Translations under genes and position numbers: made by a program
Origin: Chitinophaga pinensis
Lineage (GTDB): Bacteria; Bacteroidota; Bacteroidia; Chitinophagales; Chitinophagaceae
Length of the DNA stretch: 64,000 nucleotides
Reading direction: 5' to 3'
NCBI GenBank assembly: GCA_945862385.1
Contig: CAMAXV010000001.1
Span: 62,001-126,000 of the forward strand
In this document: piece by piece, positions 16,904 through 25,918 of the stretch
How the letters are laid out: every line of letters begins with the position of its first letter
Position numbering within the stretch: position 1 is the first letter of the stretch
The notes under the pieces: generated by a model
Databases searched by the model: none
What the model was told of the DNA's origin: nothing
Seen by the model: the letters and a program-made list of their open reading frames with translations, nothing else

Positions 16904-17646
16904 AGATATACAACTACACTGAACAGCCGGATGAATTGAATCCGGAAGACTTCGACGACTACCTCGCCAGGGGTTGGTACCGCATGTACCAGAACCTCTT
17001 TACTGTTACACACTGGCTTAACGGCGATACTTTTGAAATGGATCGGGTTTGGTGGTTGCGTTATGATGCCAGAAATATTTATGTACACCATTCGCATAAA
17101 AAAATCCTGAGGCGGGCCGGTAGATTTGGAATCAGCATTGAAGCGTATGATGAAATTCCTGAAGAGGATGTTGAGCTATATGCAAAATACCGGTCGTGGA
17201 TCAGTTTTGACGGGTACGACAGCCTGTCTAAATGTCTTTACGACGACGAAGAAAACCTAGGATTATTCGATACCTGGGCAATATCAGTAAGAGACGGCGA
17301 CCAGTTAATTGCAAAAGGACTCATAGACCTGGGTTCAAATGCTGTGATGGCCAAAGTAAGCTTCTACGACCCTGAATACATCAGGTTTAGTCCGGGTAAA
17401 CTCCTCATGCTACTCGAAGTGGAATTTATGCGCGAACAGGGATTCCGCTGGTACTACCCGGGTTATGTAATTGTAGGCAGACCAAAATTCGACTATAAAC
17501 TTTTTCTGGGTAGGGAGATAGCTGAGTACTTTGATCCGGAGGTTGAATGCTGGAAACCCTTTTGTGAAAAGATCATGGAGCCTGAAATGAGAACAGAAGA
17601 TGAAGATGCTGAGCTGATCCACCATTTCATCCGGCACTGGATGTAG
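16900..17646 (+). CDS. Ate1/Bpt-like aminoacyl-tRNA-protein transferase homologue
   Basis: 248 aa, size of bacterial Bpt/arginyl-tRNA-protein transferases. The C-terminal half matches the Ate C domain (GNAT-like): KVSFYDPEYIRFSPGKLLML, LEVEFMREQGFRWYYPGYVI and VGRPKFDYKLFLG correspond to the YDP, SLG..L.EI, YYYLGYYI and P.M.YK pattern. Upstream WWLRYDARNI, HKKILRRAGRF, YAKYRSW and YDSLSKCLYD fit the family's middle part. The N-terminal domain keeps the YLARGWYRMYQNLF segment but lacks the cysteines that normally follow. Known relatives attach Leu or Arg to protein N-termini and mark them for degradation; activity here is inferred only. It overlaps recB by four bases and lies 27 nt before sbcD. 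Confidence 0.72.
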   Translation: MKIYNYTEQPDELNPEDFDDYLARGWYRMYQNLFTVTHWLNGDTFEMDRVWWLRYDARNIYVHHSHKKILRRAGRFGISIEAYDEIPEEDVELYAKYRSWISFDGYDSLSKCLYDDEENLGLFDTWAISVRDGDQLIAKGLIDLGSNAVMAKVSFYDPEYIRFSPGKLLMLLEVEFMREQGFRWYYPGYVIVGRPKFDYKLFLGREIAEYFDPEVECWKPFCEKIMEPEMRTEDEDAELIHHFIRHWM

Positions 17647-17673
17647 CCAAACACCTAAAACACCCGATTACCG

Positions 17674-18879
17674 ATGAGAATTTTTATTTCAGCCGACTGG
17701 CACCTGGGAAAGCGTTTGCACCAGGAAGACCTCAGTGAGGACATGGAACTGTTCTTTACATTCCTGATTGAAAAAATCAGGGAAGAAGAAACCGATTACC
17801 TGCTCATAGCCGGAGATATTTTTGATCAGCATAACCCGGCACATGAGGCAAGCCGACAGTATTACCGGTTTTTGTCGAAACTGAATGCCACCGGTTGCAA
17901 GGCCATTATCATTGCCGGAAACCATGATTCACCCTCTTTTCTGGATACCCCTTCAAGCCTGCTCAGCAATTTCGGAGTAACCGTTGTATCACAGTATCCC
18001 GGAATGGATAAAATCAACGATGTGTTTATTCCCATTGAAGACAAAAGCGGCAGAAATAAAGCGATTGTGGCAGCTATTCCCTTTTTGCAGGATAGGTTTA
18101 TCAGGCAGGTAGGAGAAGGGGATAGTTCAAAAACAATCGACGAAAAAATTCAGGAAGGCATGCGGAATATTTTCCTGCATGCTGGTGAAGCCCTCCGCAG
18201 AGAACACCCGGGTTTAACACATATCGGCATGGCACATTTGCATGCACAGGGGATGCAGGTAAATGAAGCAGAAAGAGACATTCAGATTGGCAACATATTG
18301 GGCATCACTGCTGATGCACTAAACCAGTTTGATTACCTCGGGCTTGGACATATCCATACCGGACAGGCTGTACTGGAAGGACGTATTCATTATGCCAGTT
18401 CACCCGTCTCACTGGGTTTTTCTGAAAACAATTATGCCCATAAAATCATCAGGCTGGATCTGGAAGACGGACAAATCAAACAAAGCTTTATTCCCATACC
18501 CAAAACACGTTCGCTCTACCAGGTTAAAGGTAGTCTGGCGGAGGTGGAACAAAAAATCAACAGCCTCCGGTGCAAGTATCAACTGCCTGTGCTGCTGGAT
18601 ATTGCCATTGAAGAACCCACTTACAAACCTACCGTAATGGAAGCTATTACAACATGGAGAGAAACGCTCCCCACCCGGAATTTCAGGCTTATCCAGCAGC
18701 GTGTTACCTACCAAGATCGCTTAAACAGTTCACGCACATCCGCATTGCAGGCAGAACGCGTTCATGACCTTCAGCCGGAGGCAGTATTCAGTGCACTCAT
18801 AAAAGAGCGGGAAGATAACGCAGAGAAGACAGCCATCATGGAACTGTTTCAGTCCCTTTTATCAGACCTAACCCGCTAA
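17674..18879 (+). CDS. sbcD: Exonuclease subunit SbcD (Mre11-like)
   Basis: 401 aa, the usual SbcD length. The calcineurin-like metallophosphoesterase motifs are complete: DWH (8-10), GDIFD (47-51), GNHDS (82-86), HLHAQG, and GHIH (about 225-228), which bind the two Mn ions. SbcD is the nuclease of the SbcCD complex, which cuts hairpins and removes protein-blocked DNA ends. Two bases separate its stop from the sbcC ATG. The position behind recDCB and the transferase-like gene suggests co-transcription. Confidence 0.95.
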   Translation: MRIFISADWHLGKRLHQEDLSEDMELFFTFLIEKIREEETDYLLIAGDIFDQHNPAHEASRQYYRFLSKLNATGCKAIIIAGNHDSPSFLDTPSSLLSNFGVTVVSQYPGMDKINDVFIPIEDKSGRNKAIVAAIPFLQDRFIRQVGEGDSSKTIDEKIQEGMRNIFLHAGEALRREHPGLTHIGMAHLHAQGMQVNEAERDIQIGNILGITADALNQFDYLGLGHIHTGQAVLEGRIHYASSPVSLGFSENNYAHKIIRLDLEDGQIKQSFIPIPKTRSLYQVKGSLAEVEQKINSLRCKYQLPVLLDIAIEEPTYKPTVMEAITTWRETLPTRNFRLIQQRVTYQDRLNSSRTSALQAERVHDLQPEAVFSALIKEREDNAEKTAIMELFQSLLSDLTR

Positions 18880-18881
18880 CT

Positions 18882-21800
18882 ATGAAAATACACCAGCTCC
18901 GCTTCAGGAATATCAACTCCCTCAAAGGGGATTTTCTCATTGATTTCGACAGACCCGAATTTACAGGAGCCGGACTTTTCGCCATTACCGGTCCAACCGG
19001 TGCTGGCAAAACAACCCTCCTCGATGCCATCACCCTGGCATTGTATTCTTATACAGCAAGGATGGAGAACGTCAGCGAGTCTTCAGTAGAAGATGACAGG
19101 GCCATTATGACACGCGGAACAAAAGACTCCCTTTCTGAAATCACATTCAGTGTAAATGGCATTACCTACCAGTCTCACTGGTCTGTTCGCCTTACCCGCA
19201 ATGGCACTCCGGATAAAATCAAACTTAAAATCAGCCGAAAGGAAGGTGATGAATTCAAACCACTAACAGATAAGGTGTCAGAATCCAAGTCTGCCATTGT
19301 TAAAATAATCGGACTCACCAAAGAACAGTTTACCCAGGGCATTGTACTCAGTCAGGGTAAATTTGATGAATTTCTCCGTGCAAAAAATCATGAGCGCTAC
19401 GAACTGCTGGAAATTATCACAGGTACAAGCCTCTTTCGTGAAATTGGTATAGCCGCTAACCAGCGGTTCAAAGACATCCAGCAGCAAATCAAGCAGCATG
19501 CTGCTATTCTGGAAAACGTCAGACTCCTCTCGGCTGAAGAAATTTCACAACTACAAACAGAACTCAATCAACTGGATGAAGCAAAAACTGATCTGCTGGG
19601 TACACAAACGGTTTTAAATAAGCTTAAAGACACTAAACAGCGTATTGAGGAACTGAACAGCACTTTAGTCGATATTGATACCCAATTGGCTCATCAGGCC
19701 AAAAAAAGGGCTGAAACGATGCCACAGGCACATTTATTGAACAGGCATAACCTGGCACTTCCTCACCATGGCCAATGGCAGGCATGGATTTGGGTGCAGG
19801 AAGAAGTTAAGCGCCTGGATAGCCAGATCAACAGGATAATCAGTGCGGATCTGGAACAACAAAAGGTGTTATCAGGATGCTGTGAAGATCTTTCACGTGC
19901 TACAGGCATGCAAGTACAGGAATCTGATTTTACAAGCCAGCTGGAACACTTTTTCAACCTGATAAACAGTCTGGATATGGCCTGTGAATCACTCAAAAAC
20001 AAGTTCGACAGCCTTCGGAACCCCATGGTAGCTGCAGTTCAGGCGTTACCTGCCAGCCTCCGGACTGCATTGAAAGAAAAGCTTTCAGATTCAAATTGGT
20101 TGCGCAGTTATAAGCAGGAACAGGAAACCTTGTTGAATGACAGTCAACTTCCAACTTATATTTCCGGCATGGATTTGTCTGAAGCTGCGGCAAAAAGTCG
20201 AATCAGGATAAATGGATTGCAACAATGTGGCAGTCAGTCTGCCCGGATGGATGCCATCCAGGCTACATCCAATAAAATTCAGGCGGAGCGGTCGGTATTG
20301 CAGCTGACCTGTGAGCAGATTAGTCAGGATAAATCAGTGACTTTAATTGAACTGTCAGAAGGTGAAAAGGCTGCTGATGTTTTACATCAGGCTGTTGAAG
20401 CCAACAAAGCAGTAATGGCTTTGGAGATCCAGCGCAGCAAATTGAAAGATGGAGAACCATGTCCCTGTTGTGGCTCCACAAACCATCCCTATGCCAGCAT
20501 GCTGCCCACTTTAAATGATGAACTTGAAGCATCTTTTACACAACAGCTAGAAATAGTTAACCAGCTGAAAGTCAAACTTAACACCCAGGAAAAAGGGATA
20601 TTGGTGGCAGAAACCAGTCTGGCTGGATTAAACCAACAACTACAGCAGCTGGAGACTGAGCGCATCCCCCTCCAAAAAAATTTGGAGACGGGTTTACAAG
20701 CTGCTCAAATACCCGGTGCCACCACAACAGACATACTTAAAGCCATCAGTCAGGAGGAGTTGTTAGAAAAAACGATAACCCTGCATCAGCAGTGGCAGCA
20801 GTCCGTCATTCACCTTGACAGCCTCATAGGGGGGCTTGAAAACATGCAGCAGGCAAAGCAAGAATTAGATAACAGCATTCTTGAAAGAAAACAAGCCTTT
20901 GCCGGTGAAAATATTCAGCAGTTCTGCAATAACCTAATCACCAGGTGGCAGACTGCTACCGCAACCCTGACTGCCAATGCCATTGAAAAAGAAAAGCTTG
21001 GAAGTGAGATTTCGGATCAAAAAAGCAGTTGTGAAAGCCTGCAACAGCAACTAATGGAAACCTTGCAAAACGCAGGATTTGCCGATATCGAAGATTTCAG
21101 TTCTGCCCTGCTCAATCCGAATACAGCTGAGGAAATCCGCCTGAAGTTAGACCAGCTTAAAGAAGCAGAGAACACTTTGAAGGGGAAAAAAGCACAGGCT
21201 GCTGAACAGCTGGAGGCTGCGACAAAAGAAGATGACCCACACCAAACTATGGAAGATCTGTTGCTTTCACTCAGCAATAATTCAATAGCATTGCAGCTAA
21301 ACCTGGTCAGCCAGGGCGAAATCAGGGAGAAAATTCGAACAGACAGCGAAAACCGCTCTAAACAAGAGGAACTTTTTGAAGCACTTGAAAAGCTGAAATC
21401 AATTGAAAAAATTCACAACATCCTCAACGAGTATATCGGAGATGCCACTGGTAATAAATTCAACAACATTGTGCAGCGCATAACCATGCGGCATTTGTTT
21501 GAACTGGCCAATGAAAAGCTGCAGGTGTTGATGGACCGTTACCGGCTTGAACTAGGTACAGGGAAAAATGAAGATGACATCTGGGTGATAGACAACCACA
21601 TGGGCAATGAATGGCGGACCATCGACAGTGTTTCAGGTGGCGAGCGTTTTGTTATTTCCCTGGCACTGGCATTGGCACTGAGTGATATGGCTTCCCGGAA
21701 TGTTCGTATTGATTCATTATTTATTGATGAGGGATTTGGCAGCCTGTCTCCAGACGACCTCTACAATGCCATCAATATGCTGGAGAAAATGCAGGTGGAA

Positions 21801-21956
21801 AGCAATAAACTGGTGGGTATCATCAGCCACGTGGAAAGCCTCAAGGAACGTATAGCCACACAAATTGTGGTAAGTAAACTGCAAAATGGCGAGAGTACCC
21901 TGCACCTGAAAGACGGACAAAAACTGGAGCATTTAAAAATAACAGGAGTAGTATAA
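18882..21956 (+). CDS. sbcC: Exonuclease subunit SbcC (Rad50-like ATPase)
   Basis: 1024 aa. N-terminal Walker A GPTGAGKT (37-44) and Q-loop region (GIVLSQGKFDEFLRAK), long coiled coils, a central zinc hook CPCC (527-530), then the C-terminal ABC signature SGGERF (from 918) and Walker B LFIDEGFGSL (about 945-954). It is the SMC-like ATPase that tethers DNA and controls SbcD. All elements needed for function are present. It is the last gene of the recombination block; the next start is 54 nt downstream and belongs to an unrelated envelope protein. Confidence 0.95.
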   Translation: MKIHQLRFRNINSLKGDFLIDFDRPEFTGAGLFAITGPTGAGKTTLLDAITLALYSYTARMENVSESSVEDDRAIMTRGTKDSLSEITFSVNGITYQSHWSVRLTRNGTPDKIKLKISRKEGDEFKPLTDKVSESKSAIVKIIGLTKEQFTQGIVLSQGKFDEFLRAKNHERYELLEIITGTSLFREIGIAANQRFKDIQQQIKQHAAILENVRLLSAEEISQLQTELNQLDEAKTDLLGTQTVLNKLKDTKQRIEELNSTLVDIDTQLAHQAKKRAETMPQAHLLNRHNLALPHHGQWQAWIWVQEEVKRLDSQINRIISADLEQQKVLSGCCEDLSRATGMQVQESDFTSQLEHFFNLINSLDMACESLKNKFDSLRNPMVAAVQALPASLRTALKEKLSDSNWLRSYKQEQETLLNDSQLPTYISGMDLSEAAAKSRIRINGLQQCGSQSARMDAIQATSNKIQAERSVLQLTCEQISQDKSVTLIELSEGEKAADVLHQAVEANKAVMALEIQRSKLKDGEPCPCCGSTNHPYASMLPTLNDELEASFTQQLEIVNQLKVKLNTQEKGILVAETSLAGLNQQLQQLETERIPLQKNLETGLQAAQIPGATTTDILKAISQEELLEKTITLHQQWQQSVIHLDSLIGGLENMQQAKQELDNSILERKQAFAGENIQQFCNNLITRWQTATATLTANAIEKEKLGSEISDQKSSCESLQQQLMETLQNAGFADIEDFSSALLNPNTAEEIRLKLDQLKEAENTLKGKKAQAAEQLEAATKEDDPHQTMEDLLLSLSNNSIALQLNLVSQGEIREKIRTDSENRSKQEELFEALEKLKSIEKIHNILNEYIGDATGNKFNNIVQRITMRHLFELANEKLQVLMDRYRLELGTGKNEDDIWVIDNHMGNEWRTIDSVSGGERFVISLALALALSDMASRNVRIDSLFIDEGFGSLSPDDLYNAINMLEKMQVESNKLVGIISHVESLKERIATQIVVSKLQNGESTLHLKDGQKLEHLKITGVV

Positions 21957-22010
21957 TTTAATGGGTAAAGTTTCGTTAAATAGGTGAATCCCTCACCTAA
22001 ATCCAAACCC

Positions 22011-22496
22011 ATGAAACGTATTGTATTCATTATCATCAGTTTAGCATTTTTCTCTTGTTCCAAATCAGGCATTCTCTCTATTCCAATTAAGATGTCTAAC
22101 AGCCTGGACATCGCAGTAACAGCGAATTCTCCAGACAATTTGCAGGTCCCACTCAATGTGGATGCAGGCAATGATCCGGAAATGCAACAATACCTTTCAA
22201 GGGTTAAAAGCTTCTCCGTAAAGAGCATCAGCTATGAAATACAGAATTTCTATGGCAATCCGGGTACGGAACTTACAGGTAATGTATCCATTGGTGATAT
22301 CAACATAGGAATCAATAAACTGATTCTGGATAAACCGGGCGTGCACACACTGGAACTAACCGGAGAACAACTGGCCGCAATAAGTGCAGATTTTTCAGCT
22401 GACCATGCTGTTTCTGCCTTGGTTGGCGGCACTGTTACCAATAAGCCTGCAGCCTTCCGCATCAAATTCACTTTCAATGTCAGTGTAAGGCTATAA
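22011..22496 (+). CDS. Small putative lipoprotein, unknown function
   Basis: 161 aa from the ATG at 22011. An upstream GTG at 21984 would add nine residues before the signal peptide and is rejected. It has a typical signal (MKRIVFIIISLAFFSC) with the lipid-acceptor Cys near residue 16, so it is likely anchored to the outer membrane. The rest is rich in beta strands, with VKSISYEIQNFYGNPGTELT and a C-terminal AAFRIKFTFNVSVRL. No family was recognised. A weak hairpin follows it. Confidence 0.65.
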   Translation: MKRIVFIIISLAFFSCSKSGILSIPIKMSNSLDIAVTANSPDNLQVPLNVDAGNDPEMQQYLSRVKSFSVKSISYEIQNFYGNPGTELTGNVSIGDINIGINKLILDKPGVHTLELTGEQLAAISADFSADHAVSALVGGTVTNKPAAFRIKFTFNVSVRL

Positions 22497-22512
22497 TCAG
22501 ACTTGTTTTTTA

Positions 22513-22541
22513 GGATTTGATAAAAATCCCTGAATTTTTTT
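22513..22541 (+). terminator. Weak terminator-like hairpin
   Basis: GGATTT (22513-22518) pairs with AAATCC (22524-22529), followed within four bases by a run of seven T. The stem is short and AT-rich, so termination is only possible. Confidence 0.35.
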
Positions 22542-22596
22542 ATACAAATCATTTCCAGGCACTGCCAGGGCTGATAGTTTCGGGTCAAACAAATTC

Positions 22597-23025
22597 ATGA
22601 ATATGAAAAAACTTTTGACCGCAACAATCATGCTTCTGGCAGTTTCTTTTTTACAAGCACAGGATCAGACACAGGACCAGGACAAAATCCGACTGCAGGA
22701 TAAGAAACAAATTCACCAGTATCTGCACTTTGAAAACAAGGAAGTATACATGGTGAAAGACCAGAAAAGGACAAGACTACAGAAAGAACTCCGATTAAAA
22801 GATGGCAGTGTTGTGCAACCAGACGGAGCATTCCTGAATAAAAAAGGGGACCGTCTTCGCTTAAGGGAAGGTGAATGTCTGGATATGGATGGGAATTGGT
22901 TTGCCAACCACGAAAAAATGATGGAACGTATGCGCAACAGGGAGAAGGAAATGGATAGGAGTCGGCCTAAAATGCAGGAAAAAGTGAAGGGTATCGAAAA
23001 AGGGAGACAAAAAAATGGACAATGA
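22597..23025 (+). CDS. Small secreted protein, DUF6799-like
   Basis: 142 aa with signal peptide (MKKLLTATIMLLAVSFLQAQ; the ATG at 22603 is as likely as 22597). The mature part is very charged and contains repeated short motifs (VYMVKDQKRTRLQKELRLKDG, then GAFLNKKGDRLRLREGECLD) like those of a short Chitinophagaceae domain catalogued as DUF6799. It ends in a basic helical tail (MMERMRNREKEMDRSRPKMQ). Function unknown. The stop overlaps the start of the barrel gene as ATGA, so the pair is co-translated. Confidence 0.6.
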   Translation: MNMKKLLTATIMLLAVSFLQAQDQTQDQDKIRLQDKKQIHQYLHFENKEVYMVKDQKRTRLQKELRLKDGSVVQPDGAFLNKKGDRLRLREGECLDMDGNWFANHEKMMERMRNREKEMDRSRPKMQEKVKGIEKGRQKNGQ

Positions 23026-23915
23026 AAAATATCCTTTTCTTCCTCACCATCGTCTGCTACCATTTATTTTCTGTTGCACAGGCTCAGGATGAAAACTTAA
23101 ATGACTCCAGCATCAACAGGAATGTTTTTAAGCAATCTTTTGGGAGGCTTTCCCTGAATTATTCCAGCGACTGGATTTATGCAGGCAGAAAAGATCCAAT
23201 TACTCTGCCTTACCTGACTGTCGCTGCCGCTTACTTTCACCAATCAGGCTTATTCGTAAGGGGTTCTGCCTCACTTTTGTTAAAAGGGACAGACAAGCGG
23301 GTTGATCAACTTAAACTCACTGGCGGATATGCCTATTACAAGAACAACTTGTTTTGGGGCGTTTATGGAAGTTTATTTTCGTTCAACGATAGCAGTTATG
23401 CGGTTTTGTCTGAAATTAATGCCAGTGCCTATGGTTATTTTGGGTATGATTTCCGGTTATTTGAACTCATGGCAGATGCCGGAACAATGTTTGGAGCAGC
23501 CACAGATTTCACAGCCGGCCTTGATCTCTCCAAAACAATATATGCATCGGGCGGCAGGTTGAAAATGATGCCTTCTGTTTACCTGCTTGGCGGAAGTCAG
23601 CAGTACTACAACTCGTATTACCAGATCAGAAATACGGAAACCAAAAAGCGCATTGGCCGTGGAAACGGAGGTAGTGCGGGAACTGTAGTAACTTCAGACA
23701 CCACTGTAGTTGTTGAAAACAGCTCAAAGTTCAGGCTGCTTTCTTACGAGTTCAGCTTACCTGTTCAGTACACAACCAGTCGCCTACGTTTCGGAATTAC
23801 CCCTGCATTTGTTATCCCCGTCAACCCTTCCATCATAACCATTGATCAGGTAACCACCAAAGAGGATCTTGAAAACAGCTTTTATTTCAATATCAACTTA
23901 GCCTACCGACTTTGA
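23022..23915 (+). CDS. Predicted outer-membrane beta-barrel protein
   Basis: 297 aa. Signal peptide MKNILFFLTIVCYHLFSVAQAQ, then alternating aromatic/hydrophobic strands (YLTVAAAYFHQSGLFVRGSA, LKLTGGYAYYKNNLFWGVYG, SAYGYFGYDFRLFELMADAG) and a C-terminal strand ending in LAYRL, as in Bacteroidota outer-membrane barrels. No named family was recognised. Translationally coupled to the DUF6799-like gene (4-nt overlap), suggesting a joint envelope role. Its end overlaps by 13 nt the end of the convergent DUF3445 gene. Confidence 0.65.
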   Translation: MKNILFFLTIVCYHLFSVAQAQDENLNDSSINRNVFKQSFGRLSLNYSSDWIYAGRKDPITLPYLTVAAAYFHQSGLFVRGSASLLLKGTDKRVDQLKLTGGYAYYKNNLFWGVYGSLFSFNDSSYAVLSEINASAYGYFGYDFRLFELMADAGTMFGAATDFTAGLDLSKTIYASGGRLKMMPSVYLLGGSQQYYNSYYQIRNTETKKRIGRGNGGSAGTVVTSDTTVVVENSSKFRLLSYEFSLPVQYTTSRLRFGITPAFVIPVNPSIITIDQVTTKEDLENSFYFNINLAYRL

Positions 23916-24634
23916 TGACTTAAAAGACTGCGGATAAACTGAAGATTTTTATAGTCGGCAACTGCATCAGACATCGAAGCCAGACTTTCAAGTATAACAG
24001 TTTTTTTGAATGGCTCCTGAAAGACTTCAGCCAATGGATACATATTGACTTTCACAAAAAACAGACAGACACCATCGGACAATCCGATGGTTGTCTGCGT
24101 TTCCGTCCTGAACCACAAATCACTTATCCCATCCGGAACCGGTCTAACCAGATCCGGATGCTGACTCAATCCCTGCAACGATGTGATGGTCCAGACATAA
24201 CGCCTGAAACATGCCCCCTCTCGGGAAATCAAGGCCGTTACCTTTTCACTTGCGCCACGCAACCGCTCACCATCACCCACTGGCAAGTGCATATCAAAGA
24301 AATTTAAACCCAGTTTCTCTGATGGTTTGAAGCCACTCGGAAAGCAAAAACAGATTGCTTTCAAAACGCCGTGTTGCAGTATTGCCAGATCTTCTTCAAA
24401 CTGAAGTGCAAGCTCACGGATATCTTCTGTTGGTGTTTTGCCGGCAAAATCAGCCATTCTTTTTACGAGAGACCCTGCCTGTTCATCTGCTGATACAATA
24501 TCATGACTGAATCTGCTGAGCTGAGCCTGCTTCTGGTGCAGGTAATACAAATCCGGCGCAGTATTGAAAGCCTCTCCCTCATACTTTGAAATATCCGCAC
24601 TAACGGTATAAGGCACTTTTACCGGAAATACCAT
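23903..24634 (-). CDS. DUF3445 family, heme-dependent oxidative N-demethylase-like
   Basis: 243 aa from the ATG at 24632-24634 (MVFPVKVPYTVSADISKY). An ATG at 24676 is possible but would leave only about 70 nt for the divergent promoters. The middle and C-terminal patterns fit DUF3445/HODM: QFEEDLAILQHGVLKAICF, CFPSGFKPSEKLGLNFFDM, MHLPVGDGERLRG, FRRYVWTI and FRTETQTTIGLSDGVCLFFV. The founding enzyme of this family is a heme, PAS-fold oxygenase that removes N-methyl groups from dimethylamine. It stands back to back with nitric oxide synthase, another heme monooxygenase, so a shared regulator or linked nitrogen chemistry is possible; that is inference. Confidence 0.75.
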   Translation of the reverse strand: MVFPVKVPYTVSADISKYEGEAFNTAPDLYYLHQKQAQLSRFSHDIVSADEQAGSLVKRMADFAGKTPTEDIRELALQFEEDLAILQHGVLKAICFCFPSGFKPSEKLGLNFFDMHLPVGDGERLRGASEKVTALISREGACFRRYVWTITSLQGLSQHPDLVRPVPDGISDLWFRTETQTTIGLSDGVCLFFVKVNMYPLAEVFQEPFKKTVILESLASMSDAVADYKNLQFIRSLLSHQSR

Positions 24635-24733
24635 GATTTTATTCGGTTTATGCCCCAAATTAAGCCAAAATACCATCCATCAGGGTAAAATAGTACTTCG
24701 TTCAACATTTAATTCAGATTCAGTACAAATACT

Positions 24734-24745
24734 TACCTTTGTAGC
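24734..24745 (+). promoter_or_regulatory. -7 box of the nitric oxide synthase gene, predicted leaderless
   Basis: TACCTTTG (24734-24741) matches TAnnTTTG exactly and is followed by four bases and the ATG at 24746. No clear TTG was seen at -33, so the upstream half is weak. Confidence 0.5.
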
Positions 24746-25918
24746 ATGTTTAACGTTGATGCATCTGAGGTGAAACAAAATTTGCTGCTTGAAAAAGCAC
24801 ATAGTTTCCTGAAGACCGCCTATAGGGAACTGGAAAAAACCGAACTGCTGCCGGATCGGCTTTCTGCAGTTGAACAGGAAATCAGCCTGAGCGGCACCTG
24901 GAGTCCCACAACAGAAGAACTCACACATGGTGCACGCATGGCCTGGCGCAACAGCAACAGATGTATTGGCAGGTTGTATTGGAAAACCCTGAAGGTAATT
25001 GATGCAAGACAGCTGGAAGAACCCGAAGAGATATTCAATGCCCTGCAACAACACATAGATTTTGCATTTAACGACGGACAAATCCGATCCGCGATAACCA
25101 TATTCCGGGCGAAAAGTCGCACTGAACCTGACGGTCCGCGTATACTCAACCACCAGCTCATCCGTTTCGCCGGTCATCAGCAAGGAGATGGATCCGTTAT
25201 CGGAGACCCCGCTTCTGTAGAATTTACGCAGTGGTGCAAATCAAAGGGCATAACTTTTGAAGGCAGTCCGTTTGACCTGCTTCCACAAGCCATTCAATGG
25301 CCCGGATCATCACCTGAAATCAGACAACTGCAGCTCCCGGAAAAAATGCTGGTAAACATCGAACATCCAGATTACCTCTGGTTTTCATCGATGCAGATTA
25401 AATGGTATGGATTGCCATTGATTTCGGATATGATGCTTGAAATAGGGGGAATCGAATTCACTGCAGCCCCTTTTAACGGCTGGTACATGGGTACCGAAAT
25501 CGGCAGCAGGAACCTGGGGGATACAAGTAGGTATAACCTTTTACCGACAATAGCAGAAAAGCTCGGACTTGATACTACTTATCATAGAAGTTTCTGGAAA
25601 GACAGGACCATGCTTGAACTGAACCGCGCTGTTTTGTTTTCATTCGACAAAGCAGGCGTTACCATCTCCAATCACCACGATGCTGCAGAACAGTTTGTAC
25701 ATTTTGAAGAAACGGAAAATAAAAAAGGGAGAGAGATTCGTGCCGACTGGACCTGGATCACACCACCCATGAGTGGTTCGGCCACTCCCGTCTTTCACCG
25801 CAATTATACCAATGAAGTAATCACCCCTAATTTCTTCTATCAAGACGACCTGCTGCATGCATCAAAAATGCCGGCAGCAAAGGGGTGTCCGTTTCACCGC
25901 AACAGTATTGTGAGTTAA
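24746..25918 (+). CDS. nos: Bacterial nitric oxide synthase, oxygenase domain
   Basis: 390 aa, oxygenase domain only, slightly longer than the ~363 aa Bacillus enzymes. Diagnostic parts: WRNSNRCIGR with the heme-thiolate Cys73, MQIKWYGLPLISDMMLEIGG, NGWYMGTEIGSRNLGD with the substrate-binding Glu251, ISNHHDAAEQFVHFEE, and ADWTWITPPMSGSATPVFHR (pterin/heme region). It should oxidise L-arginine to citrulline and NO with electrons from cellular reductases, since no reductase is fused or adjacent. An extra C-terminal tail carries KGCPFHR with Cys381, a Cys-Pro pair of the kind called heme regulatory motif in other proteins. It is divergent from the DUF3445 gene. Confidence 0.95.
   Translation: MFNVDASEVKQNLLLEKAHSFLKTAYRELEKTELLPDRLSAVEQEISLSGTWSPTTEELTHGARMAWRNSNRCIGRLYWKTLKVIDARQLEEPEEIFNALQQHIDFAFNDGQIRSAITIFRAKSRTEPDGPRILNHQLIRFAGHQQGDGSVIGDPASVEFTQWCKSKGITFEGSPFDLLPQAIQWPGSSPEIRQLQLPEKMLVNIEHPDYLWFSSMQIKWYGLPLISDMMLEIGGIEFTAAPFNGWYMGTEIGSRNLGDTSRYNLLPTIAEKLGLDTTYHRSFWKDRTMLELNRAVLFSFDKAGVTISNHHDAAEQFVHFEETENKKGREIRADWTWITPPMSGSATPVFHRNYTNEVITPNFFYQDDLLHASKMPAAKGCPFHRNSIVS

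Noticed and set aside
24680-25183. 167-codon frame on the - strand over nos
   Set aside because: Antisense to the heme-binding N-terminal part of nitric oxide synthase, with no support of its own.
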